A DNA stretch of 16,606 bases from CAYUBI01 sp964443005 (lineage in GTDB: Bacteria; Margulisbacteria; Riflemargulisbacteria; GWF2-35-9; CAYUBI01): positions 1 through 16,606 of the forward strand of contig CAYUBI010000050.1 in NCBI GenBank assembly GCA_964443005.1, given 5' to 3'. Position numbers and translations under genes: made by a program. Below are positions 1-7,556 of the stretch, one piece after another. How positions within the stretch are numbered: position 1 is the first letter of the stretch; each line of letters starts with the position of its first letter. The notes beneath the pieces were generated by a model. The model saw only the letters and a list, made by a program, of their open reading frames with translations, was not told the origin of the DNA and made no database searches.

Positions 1-759
1 CGTAATAATCGTCCCAAGGTTTTTGAGTGGATAGGGTTGTTGCCTGATATTAGAAATATTATTGGTAACGAAAAATTAAAAATCATAAACGAATTGCCAG
101 ACAGTTCCATTTATATCAACGTTGATAAACAAATATTGAAAAAGGTTTTTGAAGCCTTAATATTAAACGCTAAAGCTGCTAATTCTTATGTTTCGCAAAC
201 AAGTATTGCAGAAATAGAGGGAATAACTGATATTCAGGCAACCGCAATTCAAAAGCAATTAAAACGTCCTTCCCTACAACTTTTAGATGCTGATAATCTC
301 TTAGACAAAACCATAGAATTGTCTGAAGATCTAATCTCTAGTGGCCTTGCCGCTGACCAGCAACCCTTTGCCCAGACATTAACGAGTTTACTCCAATCCA
401 TAAAAAATAAAGTCCTAGAGATAGCTATTTCGAAAATAGTTCTTAGTGCCGAAAATATTGCCAGAAAAAATATTTCACAATTAATAGGCAACATTGTTGT
501 TCCTGAAAATATGATCGAAGGGGCTTATATTGTGTTTTCTATTCGTGATTCCGGAATGGGTATTTCATCTGATAACCTTGAAAAGGTTTTTGAACCCTAC
601 GTTACCACTAGTAATATAAAAAACGTAAAAGGAAAAGGTTTTGGCTTAACCTTAGCTAGAGCTTATACTCAGGTTAACTATGGATTTATTGTATATAACA
701 GTGAGCCTGGACAAGGATCAACCTTTAACTTGTTTATTCCGATTAATAAAGAGGAGTAA
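1..759 (+). CDS. Sensor histidine kinase, C-terminal ATPase part (5' truncated by window)
   Basis: The frame is open from the first base, so the gene begins outside the window; 252 residues are visible. It ends in a GHKL/HATPase_c domain, the ATP-binding catalytic part of a two-component sensor kinase. Seen motifs: N box with ILNAKAA at residues 54-60, G1 box DSGMG at about 183-187, F box VFEPYVTT, G2 box GKGFGLTLA, and a closing GSTFNLFIP strand. The dimerisation/His domain and any sensor domain lie upstream and are not visible. Oddity: about 127 residues separate the N-box Asn-Ala from the G1 Asp, against roughly 30-40 in ordinary kinases, so there is a helix-rich insertion of about 90 residues (Gln/Leu/Ile/Ser-rich). 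It is the only plus-strand gene in the left 14 kb and converges on coaE. Kinase ATPase identity is secure; the signal sensed is unknown. Confidence 0.85.
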   Translation, partial: RNNRPKVFEWIGLLPDIRNIIGNEKLKIINELPDSSIYINVDKQILKKVFEALILNAKAANSYVSQTSIAEIEGITDIQATAIQKQLKRPSLQLLDADNLLDKTIELSEDLISSGLAADQQPFAQTLTSLLQSIKNKVLEIAISKIVLSAENIARKNISQLIGNIVVPENMIEGAYIVFSIRDSGMGISSDNLEKVFEPYVTTSNIKNVKGKGFGLTLARAYTQVNYGFIVYNSEPGQGSTFNLFIPINKEE

Positions 760-787
760 TGACTTGAAATACAATGTATAAAGTCAT
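759..787 (+). other. Stem-loop overlapping the stop of the histidine kinase gene
   Basis: A perfect 7-bp outer stem ATGACTT (759-765) / AAGTCAT (781-787) encloses a second 4-bp stem ATAC (769-772) / GTAT (776-779) with a three-base loop; GAA and A form the internal loop. It begins on the last base of the stop codon. No T-run follows, so it is not a classical intrinsic terminator; it may protect or mark the mRNA 3' end. Role is inference. Confidence 0.45.
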
Positions 788-937
788 GGCTCTTCCTCGA
801 ATAGAATTCACCTCTCCTGTTAATATTCACGCTGGATTATTACTAACCTCTCAGGGGCGGTTGATTGATATTCTTGACCCATTTTATGACGCCTAAAACT
901 GATTAACAGAAGTGTAGGTAAACAACTTTTAACTTTT

Positions 938-1501
938 TTATTTGAATAGATCAAGCGGCAGTTTTTGTTTAAGCCCATTGTTTTCGATGATCCTATTTGC
1001 TATGGAACAATACCAGTCTTCGGTTCGTTGATGGCTAAGTATTTTTTTTGCTAAATCAGCTGGAATATTTTTTTCCTGAAGTCGTTTTATAATAACGCTA
1101 TCCTGTGCTGAAACTGTAATAATGTATAGATTGTCATGAAGTAAATTTAGTTCAAAAGGTAATGCAGCATTAACAATAAAAGGTAAAGGGCTAGTAGTTA
1201 TGTGGTTATGAATTTCCTTTGTTAATAGCGGATGCATCATTGCGTTATAGTTTTTCATTGCTTCCCACGACGAAAAAACATAAGAACGTAAACGGTTTCG
1301 ATTAACTGCGTTAGTTTTTGACTCAATGGCATCTGGATAGTTTTGATGAATCCATTCAATAACACTGGGAAGTGTTAGTAAACTATGCCCAATATTATCT
1401 GCATCAATAATTGCATAATGATTGTTTGAATTTATTCGCTCAATCACTGTGTTCTTTCCAGAAGCAATTCTGCCAGTAACCAAAAGGTTTTGTGTTGGCA
1501 T
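938..1501 (-). CDS. coaE: Dephospho-CoA kinase (divergent)
   Basis: Catalyses the last step of coenzyme A synthesis, ATP-dependent phosphorylation of dephospho-CoA, in the cytoplasm. The 187-residue product has the CoaE layout: P-loop GRIASGKNT near the N-terminus, then the substrate motif IDADNIGHSLL, a VFSSWEAMKNYNAMMHPLL segment matching the family VF...HP region, NAALPFE in place of the usual PLLFE, KRLQEKN, and a final ILSHQRT...ANRIIENNG that resembles the Q...AD.VI.N.G tail. The start chosen is the ATG 10 bases after purF stop, since the P-loop follows directly; a longer frame (to 1573) would run back into purF. No Shine-Dalgarno is visible; a TTG at 1519 is an alternative. Odd: the Walker A residue after Lys is Asn, not Ser/Thr, and several family positions are altered. 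It is the last gene of the minus-strand run. Confidence 0.75.
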   Translation of the reverse strand: MPTQNLLVTGRIASGKNTVIERINSNNHYAIIDADNIGHSLLTLPSVIEWIHQNYPDAIESKTNAVNRNRLRSYVFSSWEAMKNYNAMMHPLLTKEIHNHITTSPLPFIVNAALPFELNLLHDNLYIITVSAQDSVIIKRLQEKNIPADLAKKILSHQRTEDWYCSIANRIIENNGLKQKLPLDLFK

Positions 1502-1511
1502 TTGTTGCGTG

Positions 1512-2888
1512 CTAGTCAAATAAAAGTTTGAGTTGTTGTAACTGTTCTGGAACTTTAATGGGATAATCGCCATTTAAACATGCTAAACACATATTATCTG
1601 CAGGCAAATGAATAGCATTAATGAGGCCATCAATGGATAAATAGCCTAATGAATCTACATTCAGATGTTTGGCGATTTTTTCCAGTGATAATACGGAAGC
1701 AATTAGTTCAGAACGATTGGCTGTGTCAATTCCATAAAAGCAAGGATTAAATACTGGAGGCGAGCTAACACGTATATGCACTTCTTCTGCACCTGCATCA
1801 CGTAAAATTTGAACAATTTTGTTGCTAGTTGTTCCGCGAACAATCGAATCATCAACAACAACAACGCGTTTATCTTTAATGACTTCTTCAATAGGGTTTA
1901 ATTTAATACGAACGGATTTTTCGCGCATGGATTGATCTGGGTGAATAAATGTTCTGCCAACATATCGGTTTTTAATAATACCTTCTTCATAAGGAATCCC
2001 AGATTCTTTGCTAAATCCAATAGCTGCTGGAATCCCACTATCAGGAACGCCAATAACAATATCAGCCTCTACTGGATGTTCTCGAAATAAGTTTCGTCCC
2101 ATTTTTACACGAGCAGCGTAAATGTTTTTGCCTTGAATCGTTGAATCTGGACGTGCAAAATAAATAAATTCAAAAGCGCAGAGTCCTTTGCGTTGATGAT
2201 CTAGATAAGTATGACTGTTAATACCTTTGGCATTGATAATAACGATTTCGCCAGGTAAAATGTCACGAATTTTTTCGCCGCCAATAATTTTGAACGCACA
2301 ATCTTCGCTAGCTAGTAGCATGCCAGTGGGTGTTTTTCCTAACATCAACGGCCGAACGCCCAAAGGGTCACGTAAGCCAATAATGCTATCTGTAGTTAGT
2401 AATACAAGTGAATAAGCACCCTTTATTTTCTGAGTTGTCTCAATAACTGCATCCATTAAAGTTGGTGCATTAGACATTACAATTAATGCAGCAATTACTT
2501 CTGAGTCTGTAGATGATTGGAATTGATAGCCGTGATGTTGACAGTCTTGCCGTAATTCTTCTGCATTCACAAGATTTCCATTGTGTGCAATTGCAATCTT
2601 TTCTTTTTTAAATGTTACAGTAATGGGTTGTGCATTTTCGAGAATGGTATTTCCAGTAGTTGAATAGCGTGTATGTCCAATTCCAATATGGCCCTTTAGT
2701 GTTGATAATTTGTCTTCGTTAAATATTTGTGCTACAAGGCCCATGCTGGTGATGCTTTGAATATCTTTGCCATTAGAAACTGAAATGCCAGCTGACTCTT
2801 GTCCTCGATGTTGTAAAGCATACAACCCAAAATAGGTACTTCGAGCTGCTTCAATATGATCACCATAAATTCCAAAAATTCCGCACAT
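1512..2888 (-). CDS. purF: Amidophosphoribosyltransferase, Fe-S cluster type
   Basis: First committed step of purine synthesis: PRPP plus glutamine gives 5-phosphoribosylamine. The 458-residue protein starts MCGIFGIYG, so the N-terminal nucleophile is Cys2, exposed by removal of Met alone; there is no propeptide as in Bacillus subtilis. The glutaminase half shows HRGQESAGI, GHTRYSTTG and HNGNLVN; the transferase half has the PRPP loop VVVVDDSIVRGTTS (Asp346-Asp347). Cysteines 237, 383, 434 and 437 sit in the contexts CAFEFIYFARPDS, NPCFYGID and CLACLNGDYP, the four ligands of the 4Fe-4S cluster in the Bacillus-type enzyme, which predicts oxygen lability. It starts 3 bases after purL; its Shine-Dalgarno AAAGGA is made by the last two codons of purL. 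coaE follows after 10 bases. Confidence 0.97.
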   Translation of the reverse strand: MCGIFGIYGDHIEAARSTYFGLYALQHRGQESAGISVSNGKDIQSITSMGLVAQIFNEDKLSTLKGHIGIGHTRYSTTGNTILENAQPITVTFKKEKIAIAHNGNLVNAEELRQDCQHHGYQFQSSTDSEVIAALIVMSNAPTLMDAVIETTQKIKGAYSLVLLTTDSIIGLRDPLGVRPLMLGKTPTGMLLASEDCAFKIIGGEKIRDILPGEIVIINAKGINSHTYLDHQRKGLCAFEFIYFARPDSTIQGKNIYAARVKMGRNLFREHPVEADIVIGVPDSGIPAAIGFSKESGIPYEEGIIKNRYVGRTFIHPDQSMREKSVRIKLNPIEEVIKDKRVVVVDDSIVRGTTSNKIVQILRDAGAEEVHIRVSSPPVFNPCFYGIDTANRSELIASVLSLEKIAKHLNVDSLGYLSIDGLINAIHLPADNMCLACLNGDYPIKVPEQLQQLKLLFD

Positions 2889-2891
2889 GGC

Positions 2892-2900
2892 TTATCCTTT
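2892..2900 (-). promoter_or_regulatory. Shine-Dalgarno of purF embedded in purL stop region
   Basis: Minus strand reads AAAGGATAA: the codons Lys-Gly-stop of purL. AAGGA lies six bases from the purF ATG, so initiation of purF should be coupled to termination of purL. The same arrangement recurs between thyX and the DUF1385 gene. Confidence 0.75.
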
Positions 2901-5144
2901 CATCAGTTCAGGGATTGCGTTCTCATAACAGGATTTTAATTCCGAAATGGCTGAATTAATTAGGTTTTGTTCATTAATTGCAATTGATAAGGTGTTCCCA
3001 TGGACAATGCCAATTTTATGACAAGGAAATCCTTCAAAAATTTTAAGTAATTGTTCCTCATTTTTGGGTTGGATGGACACAATTACGCGGGTATGAGTTT
3101 CGCCAAATAGCAAGGCATCGTAGCGAAGGTCATTATTTTCTAGTGTAATGATTGCGCCTAGGTTATTCGTAAAACTACATTCAGCTATAGCAACTGTTAA
3201 TCCACCTTCTGTGCTATCGTGAGCAGATTGAATGAGTCCTTGTTGAATAGCTGCTAAAAGCTTGTCCTGTAATTCTGCTTCAGCATTAAGATCCATGTGT
3301 GGCGGTTTGCCAATTACTTGATGTGTTATTAAACTGATGTAGTGTGAACCGCCTAGTTCGTTTCGATGGGTTCCTAATAAAAAAACAAGATCACCGGCTT
3401 GTTTAAACGCGTTAGTTGTTATATGCGTTATATTAGAAATCAGACCTACCATTCCAATCATGGGTGTTGGATAAATTGCTTTGCCATTATTTTCATTGTA
3501 AAACGAAACATTTCCGCTGATGACTGGAACGTCTAATGCTCGACAAGCATCGCATAAACCTTCCAATGATTTTTCAAATGTGTAAAACATTTCTGGTTTT
3601 TCTGGATTTCCATAATTTAGGCAGTCTGTTAATGCAATCGGTTGTGCTCCTGTACATACTAAATTGCGTGCTGCTTCTGCTACTGCAGCTTTGCCACCTT
3701 CATAAGGGTCCAAGTAGCAAAAACGGCTGTTGCAGTCTGAGGTCATTGCAATAATTTTATCAGTACCTTTGATACGTAAAACAGCAGCGTCTGCTGCTCC
3801 AGGTCGGATAATAGTATTTGTTTGAACCATTTGATCGTATTGTTCATAAATCCATCGTTTGCTTGCAATTGAAGGAAGACTTAATAGATTTTTCAGCACG
3901 GATCCGGCATTTTTTGCAGTGATATCAGGTAAATCTGAAAAATCATGAGATTGTACTTTAGTTAAGTAAGCTGGACGTTTACTTTTGGGATTATAAAGTG
4001 GGGCATCATCTGCTAAGGATCGTGCAGGTACTTCTGCTGCTATGTTGCCTTTTTCAAGAATTCGAAACATAAGGTCATTAGTTACTTTCCCAATAGCTAC
4101 CGCATGTAATTGCCATTTTGTGAAAATCCGAAAAGCATGATCTTCTTTTCCTTTTTCAATAATAATGATCATGCGTTCTTGGCTTTCTGATAATAGTATT
4201 TCATAAGGCGTCATCCCTTCTTCTCGACGTGGAACCAGGTCAATATTAATTTCAACACCTGTATTGCTTCGACTTGCCATTTCGCTTAAGGAACTGGTTA
4301 ATCCAGCAGCTCCCATGTCCTGCATTCCTACAACACAGTCTTCTTTGAGTAGTTCGAGACATGCTTCAATTAGTAATTTTTCTTGAAATGGATCGCCCAC
4401 TTGAACAGACGATCGTTTTTCTTCACTTTGTTCACTTAGTTCAACCGAAGCAAATGTTGCTCCATGAATTCCATCTCTGCCAGTAGCAGATCCAACATAA
4501 AAAATGATGTTCCCTACTCCTGCAGCGCGACCTTTGGCTATTGGGCCATATAATTCGTGAATTTTTTGTTCTCCGGATTGAACTACCCCAATTGACATGG
4601 CATTAACTAAGCAATTACCTTCGTAACAGTCATCAAAATAAATATCACCGCCAACTGTAGGAACACCGACACAGTTGCCATACCCTGCGATTCCAGCAAC
4701 AACACCATCAAGTAAAAAACGTGACCGTTTGCTGTGTTGAATATTACCAAATCGTAATGAGTTTAAAGAAGCAATTGGACGTGCGCCCATTGTGAAAATG
4801 TCCCGTAAAATGCCTCCTACGCCAGTTGCTGCGCCTTGATAAGGCTCTACTGCACTGGGATGATTGTGTGATTCCATTTTAAAGCTTAAAGCAATTCCAT
4901 CACCAATATCAACAATACCTGCATTTTCGCCTGGGCCCTGAAGAACGTATTTGCCTGTAGTTGGAAATTTTTTTAGCTGATTTTTTGAATGCTTGTAACT
5001 GCAATGCTCAGACCAAAGTACAGAATACATGCCTAATTCGTTAATATTGGGTTCTCGTTTCAAAATTTTTGTAATGCGTTCGTATTCTTCAGGCGTTAGT
5101 CCATGTTCACGAACTAAGTCCGCTGTTAGTTTAATCATCATCAT
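2892..5144 (-). CDS. purL: Phosphoribosylformylglycinamidine synthase, small-type PurL subunit
   Basis: Converts FGAR plus ATP and ammonia to FGAM in purine synthesis. At about 750 residues it is the small Bacillus/Thermotoga-type subunit, which works with separate PurQ (glutaminase) and PurS proteins; neither is encoded in this window. Seen: the N-terminal region LTPEEYERI...LWSEHCSYKHSK, the nucleotide-binding HNHPSAVEPYQGAATGVGG segment, a LLSESQERM motif, and the second AIRS-like half with GNPEKPEMF and SAHDSTEGGL. Three successive ATG codons open the frame; spacing from the AAGGG Shine-Dalgarno (3, 6 and 9 bases) favours the second or third, giving 749 or 748 residues. It is followed at 3 bases by purF and preceded by a 75-base gap after an unknown membrane protein. 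Confidence 0.97.
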   Translation of the reverse strand: MMMIKLTADLVREHGLTPEEYERITKILKREPNINELGMYSVLWSEHCSYKHSKNQLKKFPTTGKYVLQGPGENAGIVDIGDGIALSFKMESHNHPSAVEPYQGAATGVGGILRDIFTMGARPIASLNSLRFGNIQHSKRSRFLLDGVVAGIAGYGNCVGVPTVGGDIYFDDCYEGNCLVNAMSIGVVQSGEQKIHELYGPIAKGRAAGVGNIIFYVGSATGRDGIHGATFASVELSEQSEEKRSSVQVGDPFQEKLLIEACLELLKEDCVVGMQDMGAAGLTSSLSEMASRSNTGVEINIDLVPRREEGMTPYEILLSESQERMIIIIEKGKEDHAFRIFTKWQLHAVAIGKVTNDLMFRILEKGNIAAEVPARSLADDAPLYNPKSKRPAYLTKVQSHDFSDLPDITAKNAGSVLKNLLSLPSIASKRWIYEQYDQMVQTNTIIRPGAADAAVLRIKGTDKIIAMTSDCNSRFCYLDPYEGGKAAVAEAARNLVCTGAQPIALTDCLNYGNPEKPEMFYTFEKSLEGLCDACRALDVPVISGNVSFYNENNGKAIYPTPMIGMVGLISNITHITTNAFKQAGDLVFLLGTHRNELGGSHYISLITHQVIGKPPHMDLNAEAELQDKLLAAIQQGLIQSAHDSTEGGLTVAIAECSFTNNLGAIITLENNDLRYDALLFGETHTRVIVSIQPKNEEQLLKIFEGFPCHKIGIVHGNTLSIAINEQNLINSAISELKSCYENAIPELMKG

Positions 5145-5152
5145 TATCCCTT
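5136..5152 (-). promoter_or_regulatory. Ribosome binding site and triple ATG deciding the purL start
   Basis: Minus strand carries AAGGG (5148-5152), then ATA and three tandem ATG codons (5144, 5141, 5138). The first ATG is only three bases from the AAGGG; the second and third lie at six and nine. The annotated first codon is therefore the least likely initiator. Confidence 0.6.
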
Positions 5153-5219
5153 TCTTTTTCCCCTATCGAAAATTTTGCAGCTTTTTTCTGCTTAGGGTTT
5201 CATTTGCCCTGTTTGAGAT

Positions 5220-5981
5220 CTATTCTGAATCAGTTACTGTTTCAATAGTTATTTTTCCATGACACAGGTCTGAGGACGTGTTAAGCACAGTCCACGAAAT
5301 AGATTCACTTTTATCCCCCAGAATGCGTTCTGCAGGATATGCTGCAGAACCAGGTATGAGTTTGTTTACATTTTTATATCGCAGAACAAGATCGCAGTTG
5401 TATCCAAAGAATTTAACAATTTCGCCTCCATGTATTGTATCAGGTGCTTGCCATTCTTGATTAACATCTAAAGGAACATAGTATTTCTTTCGTACCTGGG
5501 TTTTAAGATCTGGAATTTTTGTAATTGTAATTGTTTTTATTTCTGTTTTAGATGGTTGGGGTACAGGTGATTGCGCAACTTCTTTGTGAACAATTTTTTC
5601 AATGATTCGTTCAACGATTTTTTCTCTAATTTTTTCAGGTGCTTTTTTGATGATTCGTCCATCGAGTTGACGTAAGCGTTTGTTCGCTTCAGCCAGTTCT
5701 GCTGAAGCATCCATCATTGTTATTTTAGTCGTATCTAATTCATTTTTTACTTGAACAATAAAAATAAAGGTAATTAATAATCCAAAAATTGCAACTCCAA
5801 GCGCAATCCATCCTCTATTGGAAATTCGAATATGGCCTGAACGGGGATCTACTAGCAGCGTTTTTTCTCGTATCGCCAGTAGCGCACCCAAAACTATGAT
5901 TAATGGGGGTACATAAACAAATACACCATTATAAATGATAAAATCATGCAGCGTTTGAAAAATAGCATCAAAAATTGACAT
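5220..5981 (-). CDS. Unknown membrane-anchored protein with charged coiled coil
   Basis: Not recognised. The 253-residue product has two predicted membrane helices, about residues 17-37 (VYVPPLIIVLGALLA) and 57-77 (WIALGVAIFGLLITFIFIV), then a predicted coiled-coil stretch of about residues 80-135. That stretch ends in a run of near-tetrapeptide repeats of the form EKI-x (EKIREKIVERIIEKIV, residues 116-131). A Pro/Ser-rich linker leads to a C-terminal domain of about 100 residues containing two cysteines, probably exported or cytoplasmic depending on topology. The start is firm: AGGAGG lies five bases before the ATG, the best ribosome site in this part of the window. It sits between comF (85 bases upstream) and purL (75 bases downstream) on the same strand, but nothing in its sequence ties it to purine synthesis or competence. 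Function unassigned. Confidence 0.8.
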   Translation of the reverse strand: MSIFDAIFQTLHDFIIYNGVFVYVPPLIIVLGALLAIREKTLLVDPRSGHIRISNRGWIALGVAIFGLLITFIFIVQVKNELDTTKITMMDASAELAEANKRLRQLDGRIIKKAPEKIREKIVERIIEKIVHKEVAQSPVPQPSKTEIKTITITKIPDLKTQVRKKYYVPLDVNQEWQAPDTIHGGEIVKFFGYNCDLVLRYKNVNKLIPGSAAYPAERILGDKSESISWTVLNTSSDLCHGKITIETVTDSE

Positions 5982-6007
5982 TGGCCCCTCCTAAATAATA
6001 TCTTTCA

Positions 6008-6013
6008 ATTATA
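6008..6013 (-). promoter_or_regulatory. Possible -10 box upstream of the unknown membrane protein gene
   Basis: The minus strand has a perfect TATAAT 27 bases before the ATG at 5981, within the 85-base gap after comF. No good -35 hexamer lies 16-18 bases upstream, so this is only a candidate for an internal promoter feeding the membrane protein, purL, purF and coaE. Confidence 0.3.
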
Positions 6014-6066
6014 TCGGAAAAGATGGTTTCGTACACTAGAGAATTTCAAAAATATCATATCTAATT

Positions 6067-6678
6067 TTAGGCTTTCATTAAAAATAGTCCTTTAACTGAT
6101 TTCGGTTGATAATAGTCGAGAACTGTTTTCATTTCTCGAAACGTAGTTCCTGAAGTATAAATATCGTCAAAAATTACTATCCGTTTATTTTTTAGTAATT
6201 CTGTTGCATTAATATTTTTTTCAATTGAAAAAGCATCTTTTAGTTCGTTAATTCGTTGATCACGGCTAAGCCGATATAACTTTCGAGTATAACGTTGTCG
6301 TTTGATCATTGTTTGATAGGTAATTCTTGCGTGTTTTAGCATAATATAGTTTTGATTAAATCCGCGTTGCCATTGCCGTAAAAAGAAAAGCGGTACTGGA
6401 ATAATAATATCCGCACTTTCCCAAATAGCCAAATCTTTTAAAAATTTAGAAAAATATACTGCAATATCCGCTTCTTTGCAAAATTTACAGTGATGCATCA
6501 TTTTTCGTGGAAGGCCTGTGTACTCGAAAAGATAATACCCATCAGTAAAAGGGTGTAATATTGGCTGCTTAAGATCACAGGTTGAGCATAACCAGCCTTT
6601 TTCGATAATAGTTTTGCATAAAAAGCAGGATTTAGGAAAAATTAAATTGAGAAGCGCATTCGATATTTCAAAAATCAT
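6067..6678 (-). CDS. comF: ComF-family phosphoribosyltransferase-like protein
   Basis: 203 residues with the ComFC architecture. An N-terminal zinc ribbon has cysteines 18, 21, 31 and 34 (SCFLC...LCSTC). A type I phosphoribosyltransferase fold follows, with the PRPP-loop motif RIVIFDDIYTSGTTF (Asp171-Asp172) near the C-terminus. An additional CKFC (residues 64-67) stands where the family usually has a Lys-rich stretch. Homologues (ComFC, GntX) act in DNA uptake or handling of imported DNA; the exact chemistry is not established, and the family is common in non-competent bacteria. Its ATG overlaps the prmC stop by four bases (ATGA), so translation is probably coupled to prmC. No other competence gene is visible. 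Confidence 0.88.
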   Translation of the reverse strand: MIFEISNALLNLIFPKSCFLCKTIIEKGWLCSTCDLKQPILHPFTDGYYLFEYTGLPRKMMHHCKFCKEADIAVYFSKFLKDLAIWESADIIIPVPLFFLRQWQRGFNQNYIMLKHARITYQTMIKRQRYTRKLYRLSRDQRINELKDAFSIEKNINATELLKNKRIVIFDDIYTSGTTFREMKTVLDYYQPKSVKGLFLMKA

Positions 6679-7556
6679 TGAGGTTGGTATTTTGCCAAAA
6701 TAATGCGATCCCGTTGTCCGTAGTCTTGAAAGTGTTGGATACCTGAAAAGGAATTTTTTTCTAATAGTTGAATCAGTTCTTTTTGTTGATCAAAGCCGTG
6801 TTCCCACACAATAGTTACAGGTGTATTTATTGCTTGAATGTCTGTGATTATTTGATAATATGCCTGCAGTCCGTTGTTCCCGCCATCTAAGGCTAGTTTT
6901 GGCTCATAATCATGTACTTCTGATGGCAATGTTGCTAGGATATGGCTCGCAATATAGGGTGGGTTTGACACAATTAGCGTTTGTTTGTCATTGATAATAT
7001 TGATATCTTTACGGAAATATGAAAGATAATCGGATATAACCCAATTGACTTCTTGTTTAAGTGTTAGTCCATTTTCTTTGGCAATAGCCAATGCTTTTTC
7101 TGATATATCGCATCCAAAAACTGTAGATTCAGGGTATAGACTTTTAAGTGTAATCGCAATGGCTCCACTACCTGTGCCTACGTCAATAATTGTTTTCAAT
7201 AAGTCCGGATGAACATGAGCGCAAACAATGTCAATCAGCCGTTCTGTGTCATAGCGAGGAATTAGCACGTCTGGGGTGACGGAAAAAAGGTGTTGATAAA
7301 AAGGCGCTTTGCCTAGAATATATTGAATGGGTTCTGCTTTTTTTCGACGGCGAACCAATTTTTTGTAATCTGCGAGTTCATTGCTGTTTAACGGTTGTTG
7401 AAACTGCAGATATAAATCAAGTCGGTTTAATTGAAGTACGTGAGATAGTATCCATTCTGCATCAACTCGAGGACAGGCACTAATGTCAGCGAAATAGTCG
7501 GTAGACCAAGCCAAAATTGATTGGATTGTCCACGTTTTAGTTTTAGAGGTCGGCAT
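6675..7556 (-). CDS. prmC: Release factor glutamine methyltransferase
   Basis: Methylates the Gln of the GGQ motif in release factors RF1/RF2, using S-adenosylmethionine. The 293-residue product shows the family pattern: an N-terminal helical substrate domain ending IPRYDTE (residues 99-105), the SAM-binding IIDVGTGSGAIAI (123-135), an acidic GCDIS (148-152) and the signature NPPY (198-201). The chosen start (MPTSKTK) overlaps the last 14 bases of prfA; a longer frame to 7616 would intrude 74 bases into prfA and add an unconserved segment. There is no clear Shine-Dalgarno, consistent with coupling to prfA translation. Its substrate RF1 is encoded by the gene directly upstream, a widespread pairing. 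comF overlaps its stop by four bases. Confidence 0.93.
   Translation of the reverse strand: MPTSKTKTWTIQSILAWSTDYFADISACPRVDAEWILSHVLQLNRLDLYLQFQQPLNSNELADYKKLVRRRKKAEPIQYILGKAPFYQHLFSVTPDVLIPRYDTERLIDIVCAHVHPDLLKTIIDVGTGSGAIAITLKSLYPESTVFGCDISEKALAIAKENGLTLKQEVNWVISDYLSYFRKDINIINDKQTLIVSNPPYIASHILATLPSEVHDYEPKLALDGGNNGLQAYYQIITDIQAINTPVTIVWEHGFDQQKELIQLLEKNSFSGIQHFQDYGQRDRIILAKYQPQ

Noticed and set aside
774..896. Plus-strand frame of 40 codons (ATG to TAA) in the gap after the histidine kinase
   Set aside because: No ribosome site at a usable distance, it starts inside the stem-loop, and the product shows no motif; treated as chance, though a decayed gene cannot be excluded.
5161..5205. 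Possible hairpins (AGGG/CCCT, GCAG/CTGC, CCCTA/TAGGG) upstream of purL, tested as a purine riboswitch or terminator
   Set aside because: Stems are only 4-5 pairs, there is no T-run, and none of the conserved purine-riboswitch core is present.
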